From: a candidate division TM6 bacterium GW2011_GWF2_43_87
GTDB taxonomy: Bacteria; Babelota; Babeliae; Babelales; Babelaceae
Length of the DNA: 64,000 nucleotides
Direction of reading: 5' to 3'
Assembly: GCA_001000065.1 (NCBI GenBank)
Contig: LCGZ01000001.1
Location: forward strand, 248,001 to 312,000
Part shown: positions 1-10,219 of the stretch, piece after piece
Layout: each line of letters starts with the position of its first letter
How positions within the stretch are numbered: position 1 is the stretch's first letter
Translations under genes and position numbers: made by a program
Notes under the pieces: generated by a model
What the model was told of the DNA's origin: nothing
Databases searched by the model: none
Seen by the model: only the letters and a program-made list of their open reading frames with translations

Positions 1-1
1 A

Positions 2-565
2 TTCTTCGAAGAGCATAAGGATAATCAAGCAGGAAACCTCATTGCCATCGGGAAAAAAATTATAGAACTTGTAGAACCTCAGCACCACTTGCACTATTCA
101 TTCCCTGCATTCACTGCCACCAACTTCTTTGCGCTCTCTGCCGAGCTATGCCAACACATCTTAGGAAACACGGGATACACCAAACTTACGATATATAGCA
201 ACTACCCGCAATCCTTTTTCATCCAGCGCCCTATCGTAACCGTTATTGACGTGCCACAACCTCTACCAGAAGCCTATGCCATACGGCATCCCAAAGCCTC
301 TACCACAGAATCAAGCAGTGGCTACCTTTATGATCAACCCGCACCTGAAATTCTCGCAACTCTTGATAGGTTTTATCTAAAGATACGGGTTGAAGAAATT
401 CTATTCAATTCGTTAATCGCAGAACACGCTGCCCGATTTATCTCTATGGACGCCTCATCAACCAATGCAGCCAAGATCCTTGAAGAAATGAAACGAGATT
501 ACAACAAACTTCGCCAAGCATCCATTACACGTGAGTTAATGGACCTTATTGGTGGATTTGCCTAA
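2..565 (+). CDS. atpG: ATP synthase F1 gamma subunit, 3' part (partial)
   Basis: This is the C-terminal 187 codons of the F1 gamma subunit, the rotor shaft of the F-type ATP synthase. The frame is open to the left edge, so the start lies outside the window; the family is usually about 290 residues. The last ~75 residues carry the family's C-terminal helix pattern: EEILFNSLIAEHAARF, then a MDASSTNA segment, then YNKLRQASITRELMDLIGG. This matches the conserved SEHAARMxAMxxATxNA and YNxxRQAxITxEL signature. It is presumably the distal part of an atp operon lying upstream. It converges on murA with only five bases between the stop codons, so both genes must end in very little space. The family call rests on the C-terminal helix, since the visible N-terminal half is divergent. 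Confidence 0.85.
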   Translation, partial: FFEEHKDNQAGNLIAIGKKIIELVEPQHHLHYSFPAFTATNFFALSAELCQHILGNTGYTKLTIYSNYPQSFFIQRPIVTVIDVPQPLPEAYAIRHPKASTTESSSGYLYDQPAPEILATLDRFYLKIRVEEILFNSLIAEHAARFISMDASSTNAAKILEEMKRDYNKLRQASITRELMDLIGGFA

Positions 566-570
566 AATCT

Positions 571-1842
571 CTAATCGCGCACAATTTCTATACAAGCACC
601 TAACGTACGAAGCTTCTGGTCCAATCCTTCATAGCCTCTTAGAAGATGGTGTATTCCTGTAATCCTAGTCTCGCCTTCTGCCGCCAATCCCGCTATAACC
701 AATGCTGCAGCAGCACGAATATCAGTAGCAATAACCGACGCACCGTATAGGCGCTCCACACCCGTTATAGTTGCTCGATCGCCAGACAAACTTATCTGCG
801 CCCCCATCTTCTGCAATTCTGGAACATGCAACAGACGATTTTCAAAAACCGTCTCGTGAATCACACCCTTACCCGATGCAAGGCTAAGCAATGCCGTCAT
901 AGGCGCCTGTAAATCGGTAGGAAATCCCGGATAAGGCATCGTTTTAAATGAAACAGGATTCATAGGCCTATGGGACGTTAACTTTACTCCACGCCCTTGT
1001 GGACCCACTTCAATAGAAAGCCCCATTTCAGAAAGTTTTTCTAAAACTAATTCAAGAGAATCAACCGGGGCATCCGGTAAGGATAAGGTCCCTCCAGTTG
1101 CAGCCACTGCAATCAAAAGCGTACCCGCTTCAAGGCGGTCGCACATAATTTCATGTTCTACAGGCTTTAAATCAAGAGATCCTTGAACCACAATGGTCGC
1201 AGGAAAAGCAAAATCAATGTGAGCACCCATGTTTCTTAAAACTGTAATCAGATCCAAAACTTCCGGTTCCAATGCCGCATTAACAATCTCAGTCACTCCA
1301 GAAATTCCAGCCGCAGCCATCAGAATATTTTCAGTTGCTCCAACACTTGGATAATCCATTACAAAGCGGCAAGGACGAATTTTTTCTACATCGGCTTGAA
1401 GAAAATCGCCTGAAGTCGTTATTGTAGCTCCCATCCGAGCAAAAGCTTTTAAATGCAAATCAACGGGACGAGTTCCAATCAAGCAACCACCTGGCAACGC
1501 TATTTTTGCCTTCCCAAAACGAGCAAGTAGAGGACCCATAACAAGAATAGATGCTCGCATACGCTTCATAAGATCTGGCGAAACACTCCATCCGTTAAGA
1601 AAAGTGGTGTCAACGATCAATTCATGCTTCTGTTCGTCAAATAAAACTTCAGCCCCCAACTCTTCTAAAAGAGTCTTCATCTGGTAAACATCATGAGATG
1701 CAGGCACCCGCGTAAGCCGAGATTTTCCCCGAGTCAAAACCAGGGACGCCATGGTCACTAGGACAGCATTCTTTGCCCCCTCTAACGTTAACTCACCTGA
1801 TAAAGGACCGGCATTCTGAACCCGTATATATTCGTGTGCCAT
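571..1842 (-). CDS. murA: UDP-N-acetylglucosamine 1-carboxyvinyltransferase MurA
   Basis: MurA performs the first committed step of peptidoglycan synthesis, transferring enolpyruvate from PEP to UDP-GlcNAc in the cytoplasm. The 423-residue protein opens with the typical KNAVL substrate-binding segment near residue 24. It has the active-site loop LPGGCLIGTRPVDLH, with the catalytic cysteine at residue 120, so it is the fosfomycin-sensitive type by family knowledge. The start was placed at 1842 because AGGAGG lies five bases upstream; the longer upstream reading has no such signal. Length matches the family (about 420). It lies convergent to atpG. Together with alr and murJ elsewhere in the window it indicates an intact wall pathway. 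Confidence 0.95.
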   Translation of the reverse strand: MAHEYIRVQNAGPLSGELTLEGAKNAVLVTMASLVLTRGKSRLTRVPASHDVYQMKTLLEELGAEVLFDEQKHELIVDTTFLNGWSVSPDLMKRMRASILVMGPLLARFGKAKIALPGGCLIGTRPVDLHLKAFARMGATITTSGDFLQADVEKIRPCRFVMDYPSVGATENILMAAAGISGVTEIVNAALEPEVLDLITVLRNMGAHIDFAFPATIVVQGSLDLKPVEHEIMCDRLEAGTLLIAVAATGGTLSLPDAPVDSLELVLEKLSEMGLSIEVGPQGRGVKLTSHRPMNPVSFKTMPYPGFPTDLQAPMTALLSLASGKGVIHETVFENRLLHVPELQKMGAQISLSGDRATITGVERLYGASVIATDIRAAAALVIAGLAAEGETRITGIHHLLRGYEGLDQKLRTLGACIEIVRD

Positions 1843-2006
1843 ACGCACCTCCTGTATTTTATTTTCCATAACCCTAATCCAACCCCCTACCATAGACGTA
1901 CAGTTTACCATAGTATTTCAACCCCTGTACAAACAACTTTTTATAGGTTATATTTTCAACAACATAATCATCTTGTTTCCAATGAAGATAATAGGGGGTT
2001 TCTTTC

Positions 2007-3287
2007 ATGAGAATAATTAGGAAAAGTGCGCTCAAAAAGGCACTAACAACGACATTAATTAGTCTACCATTAACCGTAGGATTTCTAGCAACCGCGACGG
2101 CCTTTGGCCAAGCAACTGCACAAGACATTCCTACTAATCACTCTACCACTACATCCACTCAAGCTCCAGAGCACAATCTTTCGCTCCTTGATAAAGCGGC
2201 CAAAGTTGCACTCGACGTTTTAGTTAAGCCTACCACGTGGGCCTGGAACAAAGCGCAAAGTCTCACGGGCGGAGGATCAAACGAAGAGTTAAAGCAAAAA
2301 ACCCAGCTCATTAAATTTCGCATCAACAATTACCAGACCATGCTAAAATCGGCCGAATCTCAGCTCCGGCCCTATGCTCCCGAGGGTAATCTGAAAAACT
2401 TGAAACAACTTGTTCTAAAAGAAGAAAAGTTGTTAATGCGTGAAAAGAGATTAAGCGCACTGGTTGAAAAAAACCAGAAGCATGTGAATGAAACCTCCCT
2501 ACTACTAAGCCTATTTGAAACAGCTCCTACACCATTAAAAACTTCGCTTGCTCGTGGAACCGGAGCGCTTGGTGGTGCGGCGGTAGGATATCTTGTCTCT
2601 CGCTATGTAATAGAACGTCTTTTGGATGCCGGGCACACCGACTTGGCCGCAACACTTTCAAAGGTGCAGGCACTTCGGAAAGAGATTAAAGAGCTCACTG
2701 CCTCAATCAAAAAGGCAACTGAATCAAAGCCCGCTAAAAAATCGGAACAAGCTTCAGCCACTGAACTCCCGGCCGCAACCACTGATGACAAAGAGACAGC
2801 AAACAAACAAAGGACTGCCCTTGGTGAAGACCGTAAACGGCTGGCCGACCTACGCCATGAGTGCTCAGTGCTTGAACAAGAACTTCTAAAACCACAAAGC
2901 CGCAGTACATTCGCCTCAATAGCCTCAACGGTTATTCCCGTTTTATGCGGCGTGTTTGGGGGAATTGTAGGCTACAAAGCGGTTGAATATTTTACACGCA
3001 CTACACCGCGCGTCCTTTCGCTTGAAGACCAACAAAAGGCGGAACAACTTCGACTCGAACTTGCACATGCCAAGGCTCTGTATGAAAAATACCAAAACCA
3101 ACACAGTGCCGTGACTCAAATCCTAAAGCCTTTGCAAGCGCTACCTACAGATGCCAAAGACCTTCTTGCACAGTACATGGACATACAAAATGAGGTAAGG
3201 AGTCTCAAAGAAATGTTAGAAAAGGCTTCGGGCGCTGCCTTTGAAGAATTTATTAGGCAGCTTGAATTTATGCTTAATCCAAGCTAA
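2007..3287 (+). CDS. exported coiled-coil protein with two glycine-rich membrane segments
   Basis: No family is recognised. The 426-residue protein starts with a basic signal peptide (residues 1 to ~39, cleavage around ATAQ). Two similar units follow, each a long charged helical stretch flanking a glycine-rich hydrophobic segment: GALGGAAVGYLVSRY near residues 187-201 and VFGGIVGYKAVEYF near 315-330. This looks like an internal duplication of a coiled-coil/Gly-zipper/coiled-coil unit. The Shine-Dalgarno is a G-run (AGGGGG) nine bases before the ATG. The gene is 61 bp upstream of a membrane AAA+ ATPase on the same strand, so the two are probably co-transcribed and may act together. A structural or membrane-tethering role is only inferred. 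Confidence 0.6.
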   Translation: MRIIRKSALKKALTTTLISLPLTVGFLATATAFGQATAQDIPTNHSTTTSTQAPEHNLSLLDKAAKVALDVLVKPTTWAWNKAQSLTGGGSNEELKQKTQLIKFRINNYQTMLKSAESQLRPYAPEGNLKNLKQLVLKEEKLLMREKRLSALVEKNQKHVNETSLLLSLFETAPTPLKTSLARGTGALGGAAVGYLVSRYVIERLLDAGHTDLAATLSKVQALRKEIKELTASIKKATESKPAKKSEQASATELPAATTDDKETANKQRTALGEDRKRLADLRHECSVLEQELLKPQSRSTFASIASTVIPVLCGVFGGIVGYKAVEYFTRTTPRVLSLEDQQKAEQLRLELAHAKALYEKYQNQHSAVTQILKPLQALPTDAKDLLAQYMDIQNEVRSLKEMLEKASGAAFEEFIRQLEFMLNPS

Positions 3288-3348
3288 CGTCGGCTAGTAT
3301 CCAAACTTTTATAAAATAGTTATTACGCGCAATCAAATGGGGAAGATT

Positions 3349-6066
3349 ATGAATCGAAAGTTATCTCTTTTTTTAGTGCTATGCGTTACAGCCATCCAAC
3401 TTCCACAGCCTCTGCATGCTGCAAAAGGCGCGGACTCTGCTTCGGGTTGGTGGTATAACAGCTTAAAGTCGCTCTCAGAAAATACTCTACACACTCTAGC
3501 AAACAACATCAGCGAACATCCTTACCTAGCGCTAGGTGGATCTGCAGCTCTTGCTACGGGTCTCTATTTACACAAACCTATTATACAAAAGGGAAAGGCT
3601 GCCAAAAACTGGGCAGAAAAAAAGTTAAGAAGACCTTTAAACTGGGCCAGCTCTCAATTTAACCAACAACATTGGATTATCCGATCTGCTATGGCAGCTC
3701 CTATATCGCTACTACTAAGCGCGGTTATCTGTCGCTACGCAGCACTCGTTCCTATGCCAGGAACCACCTGGGATACACTAACGACAAAAAAACGACGGCA
3801 ACAGGCCCACAACATCCTGTTTGGGACATTATCCCTATATCTCTTTCAAAAGATATCGGGCACTTTGCAAGAACTTCGCAACACCATATCAGGGCAAACG
3901 GACAATGCTCAAAACCCTGCGGACATGGGTGAGTTAATTGAGGAATTCCCTGATGAATTATCTCCCGAAGACCTAGTCCTTATGAGTTCAGAAGACGAAT
4001 TAGTCCACTACATCGAAGACCTAGCTGCAGGAAAAATAAAAAATCTTCTACTTATGGGCCCCTCAAATACCGGGAAAACCTTCTTTGTAAAAGACCTTGC
4101 CAACGCCCTAAATAGACCACTCTACATACTTGATGCGTCAAAGGGACTCTTCCAAGGAAAATTTTTTGGCGATGTCCAACAGAAATTTGCACAACTACGC
4201 ACCTACCTAGACAGCCTGAACCTTGACCGAGGCAGCATTGTCTGTCTAGATGAAGTTGATACATTCATACGAGCACAGGGAGATGGCGAACACCAGAATC
4301 TTCAAATCGCTACCAACAAGCAGCTCATGGATCTTCAGAATACTCTTGCTGCAAAGGGCATTATTCTCATAATGCTCACCAATGAAACTAATCCAGAAAA
4401 TATCAAAGATCAGATTAGCAACCGAATTCTACGTATAATCAAAGATGAAAATGGCGTCGTCTCTTGCCATGGTGGCTATATCGTCCCCAAGCAAAACCCT
4501 AATGAAGTCGCCCGTACTACCATTTGCAAAAGAACGGTCGAAGATATCATATCAACAGCCAGCACCTCCGAGCCTGTAGTCTTTGAAGACATTCCTGAGT
4601 TCTGCATCTACATTTCAAAATTCACCAAGGGGTGTAACAATGGTGAAGTTGTAGCTATTGTAAGAGCCGTTATTAACGCGCTTAGCACAAAACTACAAGG
4701 CCCTGACCCTCTCTGTACGCTCATCAGCTTGAGAAATAATGAATGTTTAGAATCGATAAATGCTACCCTTCTAAACCAGCTAGACAAGATGATCAAGAAA
4801 ATGTCTACAGAACTTTTAAATGCTATAAACCATTGGGCAAATGTTTCGCAGAACAATAAAGAGATAATAGCGTTAGAGACCGAAAATCTTAAGAATCATA
4901 TTACAGCACTCAAGACCCTTCGCTCCTCATTGATCCTTTATAGCTATGCAGATCCTAATATTGCTTCAGCCCAAGAACTTAACAAAGCTCTGCATCCGCA
5001 CCAAGAAAGGATTGGGCAGCTCCGAGGAGGCTTACCATCAAAGCAGTATGCTATTGATAAAGCTGCCTCAGAACTACAAAATGCGGTAGTAACCCTCTGG
5101 CAAGGAGTAACCTCCGGCCATACACAATATGAGGCCTTCTGCACAAACGTCAAAGACTTGATAGAAGAAGCGCTAACTTCCCATCAGAGGGGAGACAAAC
5201 CCATTTCAGAGAGTGAGTGCGCAAACATCGACACCTACTTAAACACCACAAAAGAGATAGCTCAAGACTCCCCAAACTTTGAAGAAATGAAGAAAGTCCG
5301 CGAAGTCATAACACTCTGGAATGCCTGCAAACAAGCAAATAACACCCTTGCTCAAGCTCTAAAAGAAAAAGCCGATATCTCTACAGAAATTACACAGTTA
5401 CAAAATGAAGAAACAAAGATCGGGCAAGACAACCAAAACGCTACGAATTTCTTAAACAACCCAAACATTAACCCACAACAACGTACAGAACCGTATAAAG
5501 ACCTCTGCACAAAATTCACCGATGTAAAAAACCTTTACGACAACAATAAAGCTGTCCTGCCGCATACCATCCCTGACAAACAGCTGGTTACTATCGCAGA
5601 AGGGTTGCCTAATAATTATAACACTTACACTATTCTCTTGAGGCTGGGTTTAAGAGGCCAATATCCAAGCATCACACGCGAACTACGTAAAACGGCTATC
5701 AACACCATTGATTGGTTTGTACCGCAACCTAAAAAGAAGAAGTCCTTACTGTTGCACAAAGACATTGCAAAAGAATTAGCACCATTCACAACGGATATGC
5801 CTTACAGTCTTAAGGTCGGCATGGAACTTATTACAGAAGCGGCCAATAAAAAACCTGGAACAGCGGCGCAGTGGATCGATGATGAAATAGTTCGTAGAGC
5901 TCTGTGCGACTATTCTCATTTCTTTCCCAATAAAAATGCCATCTCCAGCTGTCGGGACGAGCGAGGCCGTTTAATGGTAATTACGGGCACCAATAAAATA
6001 CCGCTAAGCAAGTACGCCACCCTGCATCTCAGATCTCTGCAACCCACACGGCACGTAGATATTTAA
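3349..6066 (+). CDS. membrane-anchored AAA+ ATPase with long helical C-terminus
   Basis: The 905-residue protein has an N-terminal signal-like segment (MNRKLSLFLVLCVTAIQ) and three further hydrophobic stretches in the first ~180 residues. A AAA+ core follows: Walker A GPSNTGKT near residue 236, Walker B IVCLDEVDTF near 297, and a sensor-1 region IMLTNETNP near 345. No zinc-protease HExxH motif follows, so this is not FtsH. The ~500-residue C-terminal half is helical and glutamine/lysine-rich with no recognised domain. If the signal is cleaved, three membrane passes would put the ATPase in the cytoplasm. The start at 3349 is preferred over 3337 because GGGGAAG lies just upstream of it. The nearest neighbour is the exported coiled-coil protein at 2007. 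Substrate unknown. Confidence 0.7.
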   Translation: MNRKLSLFLVLCVTAIQLPQPLHAAKGADSASGWWYNSLKSLSENTLHTLANNISEHPYLALGGSAALATGLYLHKPIIQKGKAAKNWAEKKLRRPLNWASSQFNQQHWIIRSAMAAPISLLLSAVICRYAALVPMPGTTWDTLTTKKRRQQAHNILFGTLSLYLFQKISGTLQELRNTISGQTDNAQNPADMGELIEEFPDELSPEDLVLMSSEDELVHYIEDLAAGKIKNLLLMGPSNTGKTFFVKDLANALNRPLYILDASKGLFQGKFFGDVQQKFAQLRTYLDSLNLDRGSIVCLDEVDTFIRAQGDGEHQNLQIATNKQLMDLQNTLAAKGIILIMLTNETNPENIKDQISNRILRIIKDENGVVSCHGGYIVPKQNPNEVARTTICKRTVEDIISTASTSEPVVFEDIPEFCIYISKFTKGCNNGEVVAIVRAVINALSTKLQGPDPLCTLISLRNNECLESINATLLNQLDKMIKKMSTELLNAINHWANVSQNNKEIIALETENLKNHITALKTLRSSLILYSYADPNIASAQELNKALHPHQERIGQLRGGLPSKQYAIDKAASELQNAVVTLWQGVTSGHTQYEAFCTNVKDLIEEALTSHQRGDKPISESECANIDTYLNTTKEIAQDSPNFEEMKKVREVITLWNACKQANNTLAQALKEKADISTEITQLQNEETKIGQDNQNATNFLNNPNINPQQRTEPYKDLCTKFTDVKNLYDNNKAVLPHTIPDKQLVTIAEGLPNNYNTYTILLRLGLRGQYPSITRELRKTAINTIDWFVPQPKKKKSLLLHKDIAKELAPFTTDMPYSLKVGMELITEAANKKPGTAAQWIDDEIVRRALCDYSHFFPNKNAISSCRDERGRLMVITGTNKIPLSKYATLHLRSLQPTRHVDI

Positions 6067-6072
6067 AACTCT

Positions 6073-6123
6073 AGAGAAGAAGAGAGAGCTGACGTAAAAT
6101 CAATCGGCCCTCTCTTCTTCTCT
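6073..6123. terminator. bidirectional hairpin terminator between convergent genes
   Basis: Fourteen-base perfect inverted repeat AGAGAAGAAGAGAG (6073-6086) with its complement at 6110-6123. It sits 7 bases after the AAA+ ATPase stop and 24 bases past the end of the convergent 6147 gene. The purine/pyrimidine-pure arms make it a strong stem for both strands. Confidence 0.75.
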
Positions 6124-6146
6124 CTGTTTCTTCCTAGCGCATTACC

Positions 6147-9100
6147 TTATTTCTTAGCTGCACTCACGCCCTTCTTAAGGGTATCTTTAAACTTATTTTG
6201 ACCCAACGTTGCAAGATTTCCTACTATCCGTTGAGCACTCTCAACGGGATTACGCACGTCAAATTCACCCAAATTCTGTTCAACTTCATTCCCCAAAACT
6301 ACCATCTTAACCATCACCCCTGGCAGTACGCCGCCGGCTAGATCTGCCGCCGTACCTTTCCAATAGACACTGCGCACAACAACAAGATTAGAGAGGTTTT
6401 TAAAGGCAAACTGCCCGGACTCATAGGCCACTACACCCAACTGCTGCAAGTTCTTCAATGCTTCTTGTGCAACCTGTGGCAGCCCAAGATCTTGAAGCGT
6501 TTTGCCTGCAATCTTCCCAATGTCCGTCTGCTCTAATGCATACTTAGCACGCGCCGCATCTAATGCAAGCTGCGCCTTGGTAACCTCAGCTTCACGTTCT
6601 ACGGACAAGACAGGGTTTTCTATAAAAGGAACCCGACGAGCCTCGGCTTGATGCAGTTGCCTTTCTAACGCCCGTATCTGATCAACCTTTGTAGTTGATC
6701 GGAGTTGCACAATGATATCATTAATATCCTTTTTAAACGTCTGTTTTTGACGTTCAAGAGTTGCCCCAATTGTTTTGTTAAGCTTATCTGTGAACGTGTT
6801 AGTAAACTCAATAGTCAACGCAAGATTTTTTGGATTAAGCTTTTGAAGCAATTTTAACGGGTCACCAAGCGATAAATCAACCCCCGTAATGTGCGCATTA
6901 ATTTCAGCCTCTTTAGGTCCAATTGATGTCTCCGTTTCAAAGATCAGACCACGTTTTTCTGAAATAACAGCTATCGTCTTTGAATTAATGATATCACCTA
7001 GTTTTAAAAGCCCATCCAACTGGATACTGATACCCTTTTCAAAGTGAACCGTAAATTCAACAATAGGGCCACCCTTACCATCAAAAGACGTAAGCGCAAA
7101 CGGACCAAATTCTAGAGGATCCATAGTGCCTTTTGCTTCAATTCCCCACGTATCAATAGAAAGGCCAAAATCAACCGTCTTGCCAAACATGCGCAGCTTA
7201 GCACCCCCTCCAATCCCCTTCTTAAATTTTATGTCTCCAATGGTCGTTTCACTAGGAACCAGTCTCAAAAAGACCTCATCCATAATTAATGCGCCCATCT
7301 TCCACGTTAAAATATCTGGAAGCGGAGGTATCCCTAACATACTACGCACTGTATCTGCAAACTTACCTGCCGTAATTGCATTCTCGACCTTCAGATCTAT
7401 AAAACAGTTAGTAACATCAACCCCAAACCCAAATGCAACGGCCGCTTTTACAGGATCAGGAGACCCCAAGGCCACTTTGCCACTAAGCCCCAGAATATCA
7501 GGGATTAAAAGCGATGTACCAAACGTCTCTGCTGCTGCGGCTATTGATGAATAAGGCATATACCATTTAAAACCAAGATCCCCAAGCTCAAAGTTCTTTA
7601 TCCCAAGCTTACTGACCTGAAAAGGATCTGGCCATGTGCCCAGCATACTTATATCAAATCCAACACCCGTAGGAGTAAGCCCTGCCTCAAGTGACCACTG
7701 CAATGGTGGAATATTAGGCATAGGAATCATCTCCAAAGATCCTGCTAACGCTATCTTAGGCTCTCCACGAACCAATAGATAAAGAGTTGCTGCCTTAAAG
7801 GCAAAGGGGGGAATAGAGATGGTAAAATCTCCGGCTGTAAGCCCCATTTTAAGAGAAGCCGTCCGTGGATTTAGCGGGTCTATCTGACCAATGATCACAC
7901 CTCCAGCCCCTCGGTTCCCCGTCTTTGAAAGGATATCCTGAAGCCCTTTTAAAATCATATTCTCAACCGGACCCGTAAGGGATACGGCGGCCTCAAGATT
8001 TACCCCCGGCTCAACCCGCATTGAGGTGTCTTTATAAGTGCTAAGTATTAACTTTATATTACTTATTTTCATTGAATCTATCGCATCTGTCACAAGATTT
8101 TTGTCCTTGAAAAGCTCAGGAAAGCTTTGCGATATCTTCCACCCATTTGGCATAGAAACTATGAGCATCACTCCAAAATCCTGCCCTGTCTGTTTGGAAA
8201 CCTTGGCCATAACATCACACACAACCCCAAAAACCTTGGCCTTCCCATTCACAAAAATTGCGCCTGAGAATTTTTCAGTAACCTTATTAAGGCTTTCAGG
8301 CTTTATAATCTGTAAAGGAATCTCCTCCAGCTCTTTCTCTTTCTCCGCAGGCATTCCCGCCTTTTGAGCTTGCGCAGCTTTAGCAGCCAAAGTATCCGCA
8401 ATAGCCTTCTCTTTGGCAAGATCTGCAGGGGTCTTTTGAACAACAAGATTAACCTTTGCAGGCATCTTGGCTACCACTCTAGAAAATCCTAACTCAGTAC
8501 CAACTTTCAAATCATAGATAGTTATATCTCTAAGGGGTTTAAGCGTTTCATCTTTTCCTACTAGCTGCTCAAAGGGCTTCCACTCCCTAACTCCCTGACC
8601 CAAGGCTGTAGAAAACTGAACCTCAGAATTAGTACCCCACTTAATGCTCAACATACCCTCAAGCTTTAAACCAAGTGATTCAACCGTTCCCGAAACCTGT
8701 GCAGCTTTCCCAAGAGTATCAAGCTTCACCTGTCCCTTGCCCTTAAACTCTATACCAAACAGATCAAACTTTTCCCCCGATGCACTCTCAACAGAACCTT
8801 CAAGACGAATACCTGAACCTCCAACCGTCGAAGAATACCAGTTAGACCCACTAAGCGCAGGCACTATGGTCTTTTTATCCGCAATTATAAGATTTAACGA
8901 GCCACTGAATATAAGCTTATTAAGCTCGGAATTCTTAAGCTCCGGAATTAGATCACCAAACTGATACCCTTTTACCTCCGTTGATAGGGTCAGATACTTT
9001 TTCGATGGATCCATCTCTCCGGCAAAGAGAATGGGCTTGCCCTGAAATGAGCCTGTAGTATTTATAGATACTTTTCTGTCCGGGGTTACCGATGCCTTTA

Positions 9101-10169
9101 TTTCATCCAACGAAATAGAAACTCCAGGAATAATCTCTAAAAAAGCATTCTGCAACCCATCTTCAGAAGTAAGTTTTCCAAAAACGCTTACACCCATCTG
9201 CTTGGAGATACGAATATTCCCCTGAGCACTAAATGATCCAACCGGACTGTCCTTTAACATAGGAACTACCGTATCCACTCTCCATTTTTTAAACGAAGCC
9301 ATTGCCCCAAAGTCACGCTCAACCTTATCCACAAAAACAGAAAAAGTAATCGGATAATCCCACAGAACCGTCTTGAACTTAAGTTTTGGAATATCCAGTC
9401 TATCAAGTACCAGATCAATCGATTTCACCGTTACTTTAAGACCAGGAATTAGCTCAAGTTTTTCCGGCTTTTCATCAAAAGTAAACCCGAAAACAATCTT
9501 CTTAATAAGTTTAAAATCGAAAAAGAAACCAGGCACTTTAAAGGCATCCGGCAAACCCTCCTCTTTTTTTATAGGCTTAGCTGCAGGTAGCTTGCGCTTA
9601 AGAGATTCGAGTTCCATGGCAAAACTTCCCCCAAAAAGCTTGTCTTGCCACTCCTTTTTAGCATTTACATAGGATTCTGCCGCTTTTTGAGAAAGTTCCT
9701 CAACCATGGCATTAAATTCATCAAGCGATATAAATTCAAGCTTTTTCAGGCCAACCGTAACCTTATGCCCAAAGAATTTTCCTTTTCCTAAATAGGAGAC
9801 AGGGCCCTCTGACGGAATAACAAAGGTACCAGAATCGAGAGAAAAAATACCCCAGTCAATCTTAACATCATCCTTTCCAGGGTAATTAACTATGATCTTC
9901 GAGCTTAACTCATCACGCTTTGCCTTGAAAGCTAACTTACCCAAAAAAGGAAGGTCAAAAACAATGTTCACTTCTCCCATAGGTCCTGGAGGAGAGATTT
10001 TGGTCACTCGCATAACGGGGTCGGCATCTTCAGACCCTTCAGCAACTCCCCAATCCAGGCCATCTTGCTGGGAAGACTCAGAATTTCCCGGAGCCGTCTG
10101 TGCAAAACGAAATACTACAGCCCCCAAAACTAAAGCCGCCAGGGCTAGACCACTCAAAACTTTTTTCAT
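6147..10169 (-). CDS. giant exported protein, beta-rich with C-terminal coiled coil
   Basis: The 1340-residue product is not assignable to a family. It has a clear signal peptide (MKKVLSGLALAALVLGAVVF). Long stretches alternate hydrophobic and polar residues, with many short repeats of the type 'fGi/lxfKgxG', as in extended beta-structures that bind lipid or line the envelope (AsmA/TamB-like in general character, not by motif). A helical coiled-coil region lies near residues 1120-1240, and a short hydrophobic C-terminal domain follows. The ATG follows a run of eight G residues used as ribosome site. It lies 50 bp behind the 10220-11983 gene and is probably co-transcribed with it. It is almost cysteine-free, unlike that neighbour. 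Envelope scaffold or transport bridge is speculation. Confidence 0.55.
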   Translation of the reverse strand: MKKVLSGLALAALVLGAVVFRFAQTAPGNSESSQQDGLDWGVAEGSEDADPVMRVTKISPPGPMGEVNIVFDLPFLGKLAFKAKRDELSSKIIVNYPGKDDVKIDWGIFSLDSGTFVIPSEGPVSYLGKGKFFGHKVTVGLKKLEFISLDEFNAMVEELSQKAAESYVNAKKEWQDKLFGGSFAMELESLKRKLPAAKPIKKEEGLPDAFKVPGFFFDFKLIKKIVFGFTFDEKPEKLELIPGLKVTVKSIDLVLDRLDIPKLKFKTVLWDYPITFSVFVDKVERDFGAMASFKKWRVDTVVPMLKDSPVGSFSAQGNIRISKQMGVSVFGKLTSEDGLQNAFLEIIPGVSISLDEIKASVTPDRKVSINTTGSFQGKPILFAGEMDPSKKYLTLSTEVKGYQFGDLIPELKNSELNKLIFSGSLNLIIADKKTIVPALSGSNWYSSTVGGSGIRLEGSVESASGEKFDLFGIEFKGKGQVKLDTLGKAAQVSGTVESLGLKLEGMLSIKWGTNSEVQFSTALGQGVREWKPFEQLVGKDETLKPLRDITIYDLKVGTELGFSRVVAKMPAKVNLVVQKTPADLAKEKAIADTLAAKAAQAQKAGMPAEKEKELEEIPLQIIKPESLNKVTEKFSGAIFVNGKAKVFGVVCDVMAKVSKQTGQDFGVMLIVSMPNGWKISQSFPELFKDKNLVTDAIDSMKISNIKLILSTYKDTSMRVEPGVNLEAAVSLTGPVENMILKGLQDILSKTGNRGAGGVIIGQIDPLNPRTASLKMGLTAGDFTISIPPFAFKAATLYLLVRGEPKIALAGSLEMIPMPNIPPLQWSLEAGLTPTGVGFDISMLGTWPDPFQVSKLGIKNFELGDLGFKWYMPYSSIAAAAETFGTSLLIPDILGLSGKVALGSPDPVKAAVAFGFGVDVTNCFIDLKVENAITAGKFADTVRSMLGIPPLPDILTWKMGALIMDEVFLRLVPSETTIGDIKFKKGIGGGAKLRMFGKTVDFGLSIDTWGIEAKGTMDPLEFGPFALTSFDGKGGPIVEFTVHFEKGISIQLDGLLKLGDIINSKTIAVISEKRGLIFETETSIGPKEAEINAHITGVDLSLGDPLKLLQKLNPKNLALTIEFTNTFTDKLNKTIGATLERQKQTFKKDINDIIVQLRSTTKVDQIRALERQLHQAEARRVPFIENPVLSVEREAEVTKAQLALDAARAKYALEQTDIGKIAGKTLQDLGLPQVAQEALKNLQQLGVVAYESGQFAFKNLSNLVVVRSVYWKGTAADLAGGVLPGVMVKMVVLGNEVEQNLGEFDVRNPVESAQRIVGNLATLGQNKFKDTLKKGVSAAKK

Positions 10170-10219
10170 ACCCCCCCCTATTGATGCTCCTAATTAATCC
10201 AGAGCCTCCCACCAATCCC

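Noticed and set aside
1874-2128. 84-codon minus-strand frame upstream of murA
   Set aside because: It overlaps the well-supported 2007 gene and has no ribosome site; shadow frame.
3349-6066. FtsH identity for the large AAA+ ATPase
   Set aside because: Walker motifs fit AAA+ but there is no HExxH protease site and the pore and lid regions do not follow FtsH.
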